Assembly (NCBI RefSeq): GCF_015277735.1
Contig: NZ_JADHDA010000004.1
Span: 248,001-312,000, forward strand
Length of the DNA: 64,000 nucleotides
Reading direction: 5' to 3'
Source: Psychrobacter sp. NG254
Lineage (GTDB): Bacteria; Pseudomonadota; Gammaproteobacteria; Pseudomonadales; Moraxellaceae
Shown here in pieces: positions 18,436-27,917 of the stretch (position 1 is the stretch's first letter; each line of letters begins with the position of its first letter). Under the pieces are notes generated by a model, which made no database searches, had not been told where the DNA came from, and worked only from the letters and a program-made list of their open reading frames with translations. The position numbers were made by a program, and so were the translations under genes.

Positions 18436-19037
18436 TAACAAAGTCTGCCCATACTTTGCATGCGGAATACTTACTATTTCGATAATTGAATGAATGTATC
18501 ATCAGTGATTATCAGTAACAGGGGGATTATTTACCCAGTAGTTAAAGAAATAGCTACACATAACGTTTTATTGTGATATACTGCGTCGCCACGTTAGCTT
18601 AGCTTTCGTGAATTATGAGATTGATAACATCGCCTGCGATTTTGGGTCTAGGATGACCATAAGTAATTGTTGCCGATGATTTTGTGTACTTAAATAACCT
18701 TTTATAAAAATATCCGTTATTTTTGACTCATATCTTATCTACTGGCCTATCAATAGGGTCTAGATTGGTTGTTGTTTGCCTTTATCTGCTTTGGACAAAG
18801 CATTGATAACGCGCTTATGTCAAGCAAGGATAAGACACTCGGCACTACCACCAAAATACGTCAGACAGCACGAACGCATTTATTATAGAGATTCTGAGCT
18901 TTATTGGCTTAGCTTCTGGTTATCGACACTTTTTGTGGTTCGATGATTCTTTGATAAAAGCAGCGTGGTGAACGGTTATCAGTGGTATGCATCAAGTTTG
19001 CTGAATTTACAGCAACTTATACTTACCAAGGATTCCT
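18436..19037 (+). promoter_or_regulatory. Long upstream region or leader of the DEAD-box helicase
   Basis: 602 bp without a gene. A -10-like TATACT sits at 18577-18582 but I find no good -35. If it is used, the helicase mRNA would carry a leader of about 450 nt, as is known for cold-shock helicase genes such as deaD. Several weak hairpins can be drawn. CCAAGGAT just before the ATG is a good ribosome binding site. Confidence 0.4.
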
Positions 19038-20705
19038 ATGACTGACATCTTATCTGCAATTGCCGCTGAAAACGGTATCATCGAAAGCACTGACACCCCA
19101 AACACTGACACTAATACTCAAGCGGCTGCTACTGACGCTGTTGACGAAAACCAAGTTACTTTTACTGATCTTGGCATCGCTAAACCTATTCTAACTGCAC
19201 TTGATCGCAGTGGTTACACCAACCCAACGCCTATCCAAGCACAAGCGATTCCTTTTGCTCTAGCAGGTCGTGACCTTTTATTGTCAGCGCAAACGGGTAG
19301 TGGTAAAACAGCTGCATTCGTTATCCCTGTTCTTGACCGTTTGAGCCGTGCTACTAGCTTTGACAAACTAACCAAAGCACTTATCCTAACGCCAACGCGT
19401 GAACTTGCTCAGCAAGTACATGACAGCGTTCGCACTTATTCTAAAGACATGCGCGGTTTGTTCTGTGTGCCACTAGTTGGCGGCGCACCGTACAATGGTC
19501 AGATCACTGCTTTGAAAAAAGGCGTTCAAGTTATCGTTGCGACTCCTGGTCGTCTACTTGACCATATCAATGCAGGCCGCGTTGACTTGTCAAACCTAGA
19601 AGTATTGGTACTTGACGAAGCTGACCGTATGCTAGACATGGGTTTTGCTGATGACATCAGTGACATCTTGCGTGCTGCTCCTACTGATCGTCAAACCATC
19701 ATGTGTTCAGCAACTTGGGATGGCCCAGTAGGTAAAATCGCTGCCAGCTTCACTAAGAACCCTGAGCGTGTATCTATCAAAGTAGAATCTGCACACATCG
19801 AAGAAAAAGTGTACTACTGTGATGATTTCGAACATAAGAACCGTTTGCTTGACAAAATCGTTTGCCAGCAAGATATGGAACAGATCATTATCTTTGCTGC
19901 TACCAAACGTAGCACTGAAAAACTGGCCAAACAGCTACAAGAAGCCGGTCATAAAGCCAGCTTCCTACATGGCGACTTGCCACAAAGCAAGCGTAACCGT
20001 ATCGTGCAAGATTTGCGTAATGGCAAAGTAAAAATCCTAGTAGCGACTGACGTTGCTGCTCGTGGTCTAGATATCCCAGCTATCTCGCACGTTATTAACT
20101 ATGATCTTCCACGTCAAACTGAAGATTACGTCCATCGTATCGGTCGTTGTGGTCGTGCTGGTCGTACTGGTGTGGCTATCAGCCTATGTAGCATGGATGA
20201 TCGTCCACAGCTAAACGCCATCAACCGTTATCTAGATCGCAAAATGGAAGTATGTATCATCGAAGGTATGGAACCTAAGAAGACTTACGTACCTAGCGAA
20301 AACAAAGGTAATGGTCGTGGCCGCGGTCGTGGTCGCTCTAACGGCGGTGGTAATGGTCAAGGCCGTGGTCGCTCAAGTGGTGGCTATCAAGGCAATCCTG
20401 CTAATGCTCGCGGTCGCTCAAGTGACAGCAGCGCAGCAACTGGTCAACGTGCTAGCAATGACAGCGGTTATCAAGGTAAGCCACGTGACACGTCAGGCAA
20501 ACCAAATGAGCGCTCAGGTGGCAAGCCGTATCAAGGTAAGCGTACTGGTGGCCCAAGCCGCGGTGATAGCACTGGCGTTCCACGCGGTGAGCGCGCTGCA
20601 ACAGGTCGCGGTCGTCCAAGCGGCAGCCAAGGTCGTCCAGCTGGTCGTTCTGACAGCCGTGGCCAAGGTCGTCCAAACGGCGGCAACCGTGGTAACAACT
20701 CGTAA
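19038..20705 (+). CDS. DEAD-box RNA helicase with RGG-rich tail
   Basis: A 555-aa ATP-dependent RNA helicase. Motifs in order: Q-motif region FTDLGIAKPIL...NPTPIQAQAIP, motif I AQTGSGKT (84-91), Ia PTRELAQQ, Ib TPGRLLDH, II DEADRMLDMGF, III SATW (SAT), V ATDVAARGLDIP and VI HRIGRCGRAGRTG. The last 130 residues are a low-complexity Gly/Arg/Ser/Asn tail with RGRGRGR and repeated GYQGKP/GYQGNP units, an RNA-binding feature. It is closest to RhlE/DeaD-type helicases acting in ribosome assembly and mRNA decay; the exact subtype is uncertain. It is a single gene with its own long leader and terminator. Confidence 0.9.
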   Translation: MTDILSAIAAENGIIESTDTPNTDTNTQAAATDAVDENQVTFTDLGIAKPILTALDRSGYTNPTPIQAQAIPFALAGRDLLLSAQTGSGKTAAFVIPVLDRLSRATSFDKLTKALILTPTRELAQQVHDSVRTYSKDMRGLFCVPLVGGAPYNGQITALKKGVQVIVATPGRLLDHINAGRVDLSNLEVLVLDEADRMLDMGFADDISDILRAAPTDRQTIMCSATWDGPVGKIAASFTKNPERVSIKVESAHIEEKVYYCDDFEHKNRLLDKIVCQQDMEQIIIFAATKRSTEKLAKQLQEAGHKASFLHGDLPQSKRNRIVQDLRNGKVKILVATDVAARGLDIPAISHVINYDLPRQTEDYVHRIGRCGRAGRTGVAISLCSMDDRPQLNAINRYLDRKMEVCIIEGMEPKKTYVPSENKGNGRGRGRGRSNGGGNGQGRGRSSGGYQGNPANARGRSSDSSAATGQRASNDSGYQGKPRDTSGKPNERSGGKPYQGKRTGGPSRGDSTGVPRGERAATGRGRPSGSQGRPAGRSDSRGQGRPNGGNRGNNS

Positions 20706-20770
20706 TACCGCTATCGTTAATGATTGATAGAGGGTGAAACAACCGGCTATCAATCATATGACTTAGCATC

Positions 20771-20802
20771 AAAAAGCCAGATACTTGTTATCTGGCTTTT
20801 TT
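20771..20802 (+). terminator. Terminator after the helicase gene
   Basis: Arms AAAAAGCCAGATA and TATCTGGCTTTTT with a 5-nt loop, then T and GCG. It lies 66 bp past the stop. Confidence 0.87.
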
Positions 20803-20894
20803 GCGTTTGATAATTCTGTATTTATCCTTGTATGAGTTTTTTGGCTTGTCTATACTGAGTCACTTTTGCCCATTGTATCTCTCGGAGTACCCTG

Positions 20895-22139
20895 ATGCCT
20901 AACGCCTCAAACTTAGCAATCGATAGCCTACCATTAGCGTTCGGTATCATCATGGCCATTATTGGCCTAGTTTTTTATACCCAAGGGCTGCCTGGCAAGT
21001 TTTGGCAGAGATTCTATGCCGTATTGCCTGGTATTGTGCTGTGCTGCTTTATACCTGCCACGCTTAACAGTTTGGGCGTGTTCGCCGACGGTATTGGCTC
21101 ACAGATATATGGTTTTACTGCCACGTATCTACTGCCAGCAAGTTTGCTGCTGATGACTCTATCAATGGATGTGCCAAAAATACTAGGGCTGGGCTGGAAG
21201 GCGATCGCGATGTTCTTCGCTGCCAGTATCGCTATCATCATTAGTGGTCCGATCAGTTTAGGGATTGCCAAATGGGTATCGCCTGAAATGTTCACTGATG
21301 ATACGCTATGGCGTGGGTTTTCTGCTGTAGCGGGTAGTTGGATCGGCGGGGCGGCTAACCAAGCAGCGATGAAAGAGCTGTTCGGGGTCAGTGATGATTT
21401 ATTTGGCATGATGATTTTGGTCGATACCACCAATGCTTCACTGTGGCTACTGGCTATTTTGGTCATGGCAAAACACAGCGAAAAGATAGATCGTTTTCTA
21501 CGCGCTGATACTAGGAGCATCGATAAAGTGGTCAAAGCGGTTGAGAGCTATGAGCGTGATCATGCCCGCCCAGCCACCATCAATGATTTGATGGTGATGT
21601 TTGGCTTATGTTTTGCCATGGTCGGGGTAGCGCACTTTGTCGGTGGCCAGATTGCTGATTTTTTTGCGCCATATCAATGGGCAGTGCAATATAGCTTTGC
21701 CAGCGCATTTTTTTGGATGGTGGTGATTATTACGGTAATAGGCGTCATTTTTTCGTTTACCAAGATTCGCAGACTCGATCATGTTGGTGCATCAAAAATC
21801 GGTACCGTATTTATCTTCGTGTTGATTGCCGCTATTGGTATGCAAATTAATCTAGCCGGTATCGTCTCGCAGTGGCGGTTACTGCTCATCGGTCTGTTAT
21901 GGATGAGCATCCATGTCGTAATTATTTTTGCCGTCGCTAGAATCATTCGTGCGCCATTTTTCTTCTTAGCAGTCGGCTCTAATGCTAATACAGGCGGTGC
22001 ATCCTCTGCGCCAATTGTCGCAACAGCGTTTCATCCATCACTGGCTCCAGTTGGCGTATTCTTAGGTATTTTAGGTTATGCAGTGGGCACGTTTGGTGGT
22101 TATATCAGCACGCAGCTAATGCGCTTGGTGGTGTCTTAA
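20895..22139 (+). CDS. DUF819 family membrane protein
   Basis: A 414-aa protein with about 11-12 hydrophobic segments. The DUF819 (YjcL-like) family is recognised from GSWIGGAANQAAMKELFG and GSNANTGGASSAPIVATAFHPSLAPVGVFLG near the C-terminus, both Gly/Asn-rich loops inside the membrane domain that recall transporter pores. The substrate is unknown. A charged cytoplasmic segment (residues about 195-230) splits the protein into two halves. It stands alone; a ribosome-binding-like CGGAG precedes the ATG. Confidence 0.82.
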   Translation: MPNASNLAIDSLPLAFGIIMAIIGLVFYTQGLPGKFWQRFYAVLPGIVLCCFIPATLNSLGVFADGIGSQIYGFTATYLLPASLLLMTLSMDVPKILGLGWKAIAMFFAASIAIIISGPISLGIAKWVSPEMFTDDTLWRGFSAVAGSWIGGAANQAAMKELFGVSDDLFGMMILVDTTNASLWLLAILVMAKHSEKIDRFLRADTRSIDKVVKAVESYERDHARPATINDLMVMFGLCFAMVGVAHFVGGQIADFFAPYQWAVQYSFASAFFWMVVIITVIGVIFSFTKIRRLDHVGASKIGTVFIFVLIAAIGMQINLAGIVSQWRLLLIGLLWMSIHVVIIFAVARIIRAPFFFLAVGSNANTGGASSAPIVATAFHPSLAPVGVFLGILGYAVGTFGGYISTQLMRLVVS

Positions 22140-22330
22140 GATATTAGGGTGTATTTGACATACTTGAATGCGCTAAAGAGGTTCTTTTTATTCAGCAATG
22201 CACTACATTAAGTCAAATTGATGCCATAAAACAGTGCTTTTCTTAGCAAAAATGGCGTTTGGGAGATGGCATAAAACTTGCCGAGTTATAGATGTACTTA
22301 TAATCTATTTAACTATTAAGGGTATCTTTT

Positions 22331-23557
22331 ATGTTCAAAAATACAGTACTTTCCTTGGTTGTTCTTAGCGCACTTGGTACTTCAGCGTCTTACGCAGACA
22401 GCTTTATTATGCTTAAGCAAATGTCTAACAAACCTGTTCAGTTAAAAGAAGGCGACTACAAAGGGAACTATTACGTACCATCGACTTTAGATACCATTAC
22501 ATGGGGTTATTTGCCCAATAAAAATACTAAGCCCGTATTATCTGTGGCGTCTGGTAGTACTGTCACATTTGATACGGTGTCGCATGAAGGGTTGCTTGAA
22601 GATCAGGGGCGTGACGCTGAAAAGTTTTTCACCTCAAAAGGGGTTAACGCGGCATTCATTTTAGATGAAGCAAAAGCTATCACTAAATCTACATTGGATC
22701 ACGATTTTGATAAAGATGGGCCTCATATTGTGACAGGTCCTATTGAAATAAAGGGCGCGAAACCTGGTGATGTATTAAAGGTCGAGGTGTTAAAGGTAGA
22801 GCCGCGTGTTCCTTACGGTGTCATCTCTAACCGTCATGGTAAGGGTGCTTTACCTGGAGAGTTTCCCAAAAAGACACCCCAAGCAGGTGCCTCTGCCGCC
22901 AACCCTGAACGCTATGGTAATGTTTCGGTATTCACACCCATAGAAAAAAATGCCTCAGGTGATTATGAAGGTGTCTTAGAGACTGCTTCTGGTCCATCTA
23001 TTCGTTTTCCGCTTAGTCCGTTTATGGGCTTAATGGGTGTTGCAGCTAACACCTCAGAAAAGGTGCATTCAGTACCTCCTTCGCTTTATGGTGGTAATAT
23101 AGATATTAATGAATTGGGTGCTGGCTCTACAGTTTATTACCCAGTGCAAGTAGATGGTGCTTTGTTTTATACAGGTGACAGTCATTTTGCACAAGGTGAT
23201 GGTGAGGTGGCACTGACAGCATTAGAAGCATCTGCTCGTGCAACATTTAAATTCACATTGTTGAAAGCTGGAAAGGACCCTGTACCTGGCAAAAAAATTG
23301 AGCAGCCATTGGCAGAAAATGCTGATTTCTGGATCACTCCTGGCTTAGATGCAGATTTAGATGAGGCAATGAAGAAGTCTACTCGTGAAGCGATTCGTTT
23401 TTTGAACCAGGAGTATGGTATCGATGAGTCAACAGCTTATGCTTATTTGAGCGCCGCCACCGATTTTGAAGTGTCGCAAGTGGTTGATAAAACCAAAGGT
23501 GTTCATGCAAAAATTCGTAAGTCAGATTTCAAGGAATTTGGAAAAGACGTTAAGTAA
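22331..23557 (+). CDS. Secreted acetamidase/formamidase family protein
   Basis: A 408-aa protein of the acetamidase/formamidase (FmdA/AmdA) family, which hydrolyses short amides to ammonia and the acid. Family blocks: SGSTVTFDTVSHEG, NRHGKGALPGEFP, FPLSPFMGLMGVA, GGNIDINELGAGSTVYYPV, and the metal/active-site-like GDSHFAQGDGEV. It starts with a Sec signal peptide (FKNTVLSLVVLSALGTSASYADS, cleavage near residue 22), so this member acts in the periplasm, unlike cytoplasmic relatives. AAGGG lies upstream of the ATG. It is monocistronic with its own terminator. Confidence 0.87.
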   Translation: MFKNTVLSLVVLSALGTSASYADSFIMLKQMSNKPVQLKEGDYKGNYYVPSTLDTITWGYLPNKNTKPVLSVASGSTVTFDTVSHEGLLEDQGRDAEKFFTSKGVNAAFILDEAKAITKSTLDHDFDKDGPHIVTGPIEIKGAKPGDVLKVEVLKVEPRVPYGVISNRHGKGALPGEFPKKTPQAGASAANPERYGNVSVFTPIEKNASGDYEGVLETASGPSIRFPLSPFMGLMGVAANTSEKVHSVPPSLYGGNIDINELGAGSTVYYPVQVDGALFYTGDSHFAQGDGEVALTALEASARATFKFTLLKAGKDPVPGKKIEQPLAENADFWITPGLDADLDEAMKKSTREAIRFLNQEYGIDESTAYAYLSAATDFEVSQVVDKTKGVHAKIRKSDFKEFGKDVK

Positions 23558-23641
23558 GTACTTAAATGATGAGGTTGGTAGTGTCTTAATGTGCAAGCTG
23601 TCATTATCTTAATAGCACCTTAATAGTATTTTTTGCTAAAC

Positions 23642-23666
23642 AAAACCCGCGTTGATGCGGGTTTTT
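23642..23666 (+). terminator. Terminator after the amidase gene
   Basis: AAAACCCGC, a 6-nt loop, GCGGGTTTTTT: a compact GC-rich stem with a T-run, 84 bp past the stop. Confidence 0.87.
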
Positions 23667-23833
23667 TATTATTAATTATTGGGTGACTTGAGTTATCGTT
23701 TTGTCTATCTATGCTATTGATACGTAAGCCTAGCCATAGCCTTGCATTAGTACGTGTTAACCTTTCTGCTAATTGAATAAAGACAAATAGGCATGTTAGG
23801 AATAAACAGCGACTTAATAGGAACAGTAGCACT

Positions 23834-26401
23834 ATGACAAACCCAAAAAAATTAGAAGAAAAAACAAGTATAACAAGCACAGTAAAGAACGCCCTTTATA
23901 ATCCTGACCAAGAAAATATTCAGGTCAGAGGCGCGCGCGTACATAACTTAAAGAACGTTGATGTTGATTTACCCCGCAATGCTTTGGTGGTCTTTACCGG
24001 TATATCAGGCTCAGGGAAGTCGTCATTGGCATTTGGTACGTTGTTTGCCGAGTCACAACGCCGCTATCTTGATTCGGTATCCCCTTATGCAAGACGACTC
24101 ATTGATCAGGTCGATGAGCCAGATGTCGATACCATAGAAGGGTTGCCACCAGCAGTCGCACTACAGCAGAAGCGGGGTACACCTTCAGTGCGCTCGTCGG
24201 TGGGTAGCGTAACAACGATATCCAATGGTCTGCGTATGCTGTACTCACGCGCAGGAGAGTATCCGGCAGATCAAGAAATTCTATACGCAGATGCATTCTC
24301 CCCCAATACGCCAGATGGTGCTTGCCCGACTTGTTCAGGTATTGGCCGCGTGTTTGAGGTCACTGAAGAGTTGCTAGTGCCAGATAACAGCAAGACCATC
24401 CGTGAGCGTGCGATTGCAGCATGGCCACCAGCGTGGCAAGGTCAAAACCTCAGCCGCATATTGACTACATTGGGCTATGATATCGATAAACCTTGGCACA
24501 CACTGCCGAAAAAAACACGCGACTGGATTTTGTTTACGGATGATACGCCGACGGTACCTGTCTATCCTGAATACAACGTCGAACAAACACGCGATGCGAT
24601 CGAAAAAGGCGAAAAGCCAAACTATATGGGTACTTTTACCAGTGCCAAAAAATTCATTTTGCACTCTTTTGCTACTACTCAAAGCCCGCGTACTAAAAAG
24701 CGTGTCTCGCAGTTTATGCAGATATCTGAGTGTCCAGAATGTCATGGTAAAAAACTAAAGAAAGAATCGCTATCGGTTAAGTTTGCAGGATTGGATATCG
24801 GTGAACTGTCACAGCTAACACTGACTGAAATGGCACAAAAATTAGAAGCAACCGCTCGTACCAAGGTAGCCGATGACACATTAAATCGCGAAAAAGCCAT
24901 CGTTGCCCAACGTATCGCCAGTGATATTCTCTCTCGTGTTGAAGCGCTGACAAGGTTAGGTTTGGGCTATCTCTCGCTTGAGCGTACCACACCGACACTC
25001 TCTCCTGGTGAATTACAGCGGTTAAGATTAGCCACTCAAATTCGCTCGCAGCTGTTTGGCGTGGTATATGTCCTTGATGAACCATCGGCAGGTCTGCATC
25101 CCGCTGATACTCAAGCATTGCTAGGGGCGTTGGATGAGCTAATCGCGGCTGGTAACTCGGTGTTTGTCGTTGAGCATGACGTTAGTGTTATTAGACATGC
25201 TGATTGGGTAGTCGATGTTGGGCCAAAGGCGGGCACGCATGGTGGCGAGATTGTCTATAGTGGGCCTGTAGATGATCTTCGTGAGGTTACGCAGTCGCAT
25301 ACTGGCCAATATCTCTTTGCCAATGCTACGTCTAACGCACAGTCAAAATCTAGTACAAGGCAGCCAGCAGCCTGGCTCAAACTTGCCAACATTGAGCGAA
25401 ATAACATCACAGGATTAGACGTTGAGTTTCCGCTTGGGGTGATGACAAGTGTCACAGGGGTATCAGGCTCGGGCAAATCAAGCCTCGTCAGCCAAGCGTT
25501 GGTAGAGCTTATCAATGAAGACTTAGGGCAAAAAACAGTCACAGAAGCGCCTGTCGGTGAGGCGGACTTACTTGAGCAGGAGCTTGAGTCGGTAACCAGC
25601 GGTGAAATCGTCGCTGGCATGGAACACGTCCGTCGCCTTATTAATATCAATCAAAAAGCGATTGGGCGTACACCACGATCTAATTTGGCAACCTATACTG
25701 GTTTGTTTGACTATGTACGCAAGCTGTTTGCAGCGACTAAGCAAGCAAAAGAAAAAGGCTTTGATGCTGGCAGGTTCTCGTTTAACACTACCAAAGGCCG
25801 CTGCCCAAATTGCGAAGGCTTAGGGTTTGTCAGTGTTGAGCTGTTGTTTTTGCCAAGCGTCTATGCGCCTTGTCAGGTTTGTCATGGTCAACGCTATGAC
25901 GATGAAACACTGGCAATCACTTATCGAGACAAAAACATCGCTGAAGTCTTGAACTTGACAGTGGAAGCAGCATACGAATTTTTCGTCGATGAAGCACCTA
26001 TTTTGCGTGCATTAGAGGCGTTACTACAAGTTGGACTTGGCTACTTACGTTTGGGTCAGCCTGCTACAGAGCTGTCAGGCGGCGAAGCGCAGCGTATTAA
26101 ACTTGCCACCGAGCTGCAGCGTGTGCAACGAGGCGACACGCTATACATATTGGATGAACCAACCACAGGCTTGCATCCTGCTGATGTATCTATGCTTATG
26201 ACGCAGTTAAATGGTCTAGTCGATGCTGGCAATACCGTCATCATGGTTGAGCATGACATGCAAGTGGCGAGCAACAGCGATTGGATCATTGATATTGGGC
26301 CAGGGGCAGGAGATGCGGGCGGAATGATTGTTGCCCAAGGTACGCCATATGACGTTTCTCAGTCAAAAGACAGCCGTACTGCACCATTTTTATTGGTGTA
26401 A
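23834..26401 (+). CDS. UvrA2-like excinuclease ATPase
   Basis: An 855-aa UvrA paralogue. Two ABC modules are present: Walker A GISGSGKSS (56-64) with signature LSPGELQR, and Walker A GVSGSGKSS with signature LSGGEAQR. Zinc-finger CxxC pairs are visible (CPTCSGIG, CPECHGK, CPNCEGLG, CQVCHGQR). It is about 85 residues shorter than canonical UvrA (about 940), consistent with the class that lacks the UvrB-binding domain (UvrA2/DrrC-like), linked to DNA damage or drug tolerance. The motif region around residues 100-180 is compact. It converges on the retron-type operon and shares a terminator with it. Confidence 0.87.
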   Translation: MTNPKKLEEKTSITSTVKNALYNPDQENIQVRGARVHNLKNVDVDLPRNALVVFTGISGSGKSSLAFGTLFAESQRRYLDSVSPYARRLIDQVDEPDVDTIEGLPPAVALQQKRGTPSVRSSVGSVTTISNGLRMLYSRAGEYPADQEILYADAFSPNTPDGACPTCSGIGRVFEVTEELLVPDNSKTIRERAIAAWPPAWQGQNLSRILTTLGYDIDKPWHTLPKKTRDWILFTDDTPTVPVYPEYNVEQTRDAIEKGEKPNYMGTFTSAKKFILHSFATTQSPRTKKRVSQFMQISECPECHGKKLKKESLSVKFAGLDIGELSQLTLTEMAQKLEATARTKVADDTLNREKAIVAQRIASDILSRVEALTRLGLGYLSLERTTPTLSPGELQRLRLATQIRSQLFGVVYVLDEPSAGLHPADTQALLGALDELIAAGNSVFVVEHDVSVIRHADWVVDVGPKAGTHGGEIVYSGPVDDLREVTQSHTGQYLFANATSNAQSKSSTRQPAAWLKLANIERNNITGLDVEFPLGVMTSVTGVSGSGKSSLVSQALVELINEDLGQKTVTEAPVGEADLLEQELESVTSGEIVAGMEHVRRLININQKAIGRTPRSNLATYTGLFDYVRKLFAATKQAKEKGFDAGRFSFNTTKGRCPNCEGLGFVSVELLFLPSVYAPCQVCHGQRYDDETLAITYRDKNIAEVLNLTVEAAYEFFVDEAPILRALEALLQVGLGYLRLGQPATELSGGEAQRIKLATELQRVQRGDTLYILDEPTTGLHPADVSMLMTQLNGLVDAGNTVIMVEHDMQVASNSDWIIDIGPGAGDAGGMIVAQGTPYDVSQSKDSRTAPFLLV

Positions 26402-26451
26402 TGGCGCTATATTTATATCAGTGTCTTTACATCAGTAACATGTAATGATGT

Positions 26452-26495
26452 AAAAATGAGTATTAGAAATAGAATTTTTCTAATACTCATTTTTT
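26452..26495. terminator. Bidirectional terminator between uvrA2 and the RT gene
   Basis: Long perfect arms (AAAAATGAGTATTAGAAA and the complementary TTTCTAATACTCATTTTT) around a short loop, with T-runs in both directions. It closes both convergent transcription units. Confidence 0.87.
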
Positions 26496-26513
26496 ATAAA
26501 TATAAATAAATAT

Positions 26514-27914
26514 CTATGCAGATGTCTCTTGCTGCACGTGCAAACGCTCAATTCTATCTAGATAACTATGTCCCAACTCTGGCTCTGCCGAGGCTATCCA
26601 AGCAGCATATCCTGACAGCGTATTTAAAGTCTCATCGGCGCGTAATGTGCCGCCTGACTCTAAGTTATGAACGGCTGCTCGTAACATGCGCTTGATTTGG
26701 CGTGATACCCTTGGCACACCGCTACCGTTAACGACCATGCCAGTAACATTATGCTGATTACCTGTACGAATCACACGTGTCTTGTCGTTATTCAGCGCAA
26801 ACCCTTCTTCTCGTAAGATTTTATTCACTGATCCTAAGAGTTGACCAATCAATTGGTTGTGCTTAGTGTCTGAATCGCTCTTTGCAGAGGTGGATTTCTG
26901 ACTGGATACTGGCAAACTAAACGTTAAATCATCGGCATAGCGGCTATAGCGCAAGCCAATTTTGTCAGCCAGTCCCGTTAAGCGTCGATCTAAATTTAAG
27001 CAGACGATATTGGATAGTGCAGGGCTAGTAGGTGCACCTTGTGGCAAAGCTCTATCACCTAACGCCACATAGTAGGTAACGCCATCTTGTTTGATGATTT
27101 GTCTGGGTGCTTCGGTGCACAATAGCGCCAGTAGCGTGGATATTTGTTCTTGATAACCGGCATGACGGAATACGCCTTTGACGCGGCGCCAACTGACACT
27201 AGGGAAAAAGTCTTTGACATCCAGCTTAATAAGCAGCTCACTGTTGCTATGTACAGCTGCATTGGTCACGATAGATTTGCCACGAACAAAACCATGTGCG
27301 GCATCATGCGTCGTTAAGTTGTTTAAGACTTGATTCAAAATCCAGCGCTGTACAAACTTTAAACGCGGTATGGGTGACCAAATTTGACGAGGCGTGCCAT
27401 TGCGTTTGGCAATAGTAAAATGCGAGTAGGCCAGATTGGTTGCGACGTCCCTTTGATAGCAGAGTCCTTTCAACTGGGGCACGGTTAGGTTAACTGCGTC
27501 TGCCAGCTCAGTATGCTTGTTGAGTAGTGGCAATTTATTTTCAATAAGGCGATTGGACGCGTCTTTGATATCCCATTTATCAGCACTGGTGTCATCTGAC
27601 CAGTAGACTTGGTGACCAAGATGGACAATATGGTGGGCTTTATAGGCTTGCCACGCTGATTTTTTAAGGATTCTTTCTTCTGCCGCCTCTTTTTTCAAGG
27701 CTTTTTTATAGCGATCCCGTTCTTTTGGGCTCATTTTATCGACAGGTTGGCGATCTACCATAAAGCCGTTTTTGACCAGCTGCTGCTGAACGTATTGATA
27801 ACGTCCGCCTGCCAGCTCAATGTCCTGCCATAGTTGCTGCCACTGTCGCTCAAAGGGCGTGGCATTAGGCACAGGGGTTATATAATCATTCTGCTGCTCT
27901 GTCTGCGTCGTCAT
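26514..27914 (-). CDS. Retron-type reverse transcriptase
   Basis: A 466-aa reverse transcriptase. The catalytic core is intact: motif A LDVKDFFPSV with Asp232, QGAPTSP (292-298), and YADD (326-329). Two marks specific to retron RTs are present: the NAxxH motif of region X (NAAVH, 218-222) and VTG of region Y (390-392). It should copy a structured RNA into branched msDNA. An N-terminal helical extension of about 140 residues is charged (KERDRYKKALKKEAAEER), and a Ser/Lys/Asp-rich insert (336-354) follows the catalytic loop. It is the last gene of a four-gene operon, 3 bp after the SWIM gene. No maturase or HNH domain is seen, which argues against a group II intron. The likely template RNA lies 14 kb away at 41559-41819. 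Confidence 0.95.
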   Translation of the reverse strand: MTTQTEQQNDYITPVPNATPFERQWQQLWQDIELAGGRYQYVQQQLVKNGFMVDRQPVDKMSPKERDRYKKALKKEAAEERILKKSAWQAYKAHHIVHLGHQVYWSDDTSADKWDIKDASNRLIENKLPLLNKHTELADAVNLTVPQLKGLCYQRDVATNLAYSHFTIAKRNGTPRQIWSPIPRLKFVQRWILNQVLNNLTTHDAAHGFVRGKSIVTNAAVHSNSELLIKLDVKDFFPSVSWRRVKGVFRHAGYQEQISTLLALLCTEAPRQIIKQDGVTYYVALGDRALPQGAPTSPALSNIVCLNLDRRLTGLADKIGLRYSRYADDLTFSLPVSSQKSTSAKSDSDTKHNQLIGQLLGSVNKILREEGFALNNDKTRVIRTGNQHNVTGMVVNGSGVPRVSRQIKRMLRAAVHNLESGGTLRADETLNTLSGYAAWIASAEPELGHSYLDRIERLHVQQETSA

Positions 27915-27917
27915 CCC

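Noticed and set aside
20311..20727. Second open frame over the helicase tail (Val/Ala-rich)
   Set aside because: Produced by the repetitive Gly/Arg codons read in another frame; the helicase frame is clearly the coding one.
26514..27914. Group II intron or diversity-generating RT
   Set aside because: No maturase or HNH domain, no intron RNA domains V/VI nearby, no template/variable repeat; NAxxH and VTG motifs point to a retron RT.
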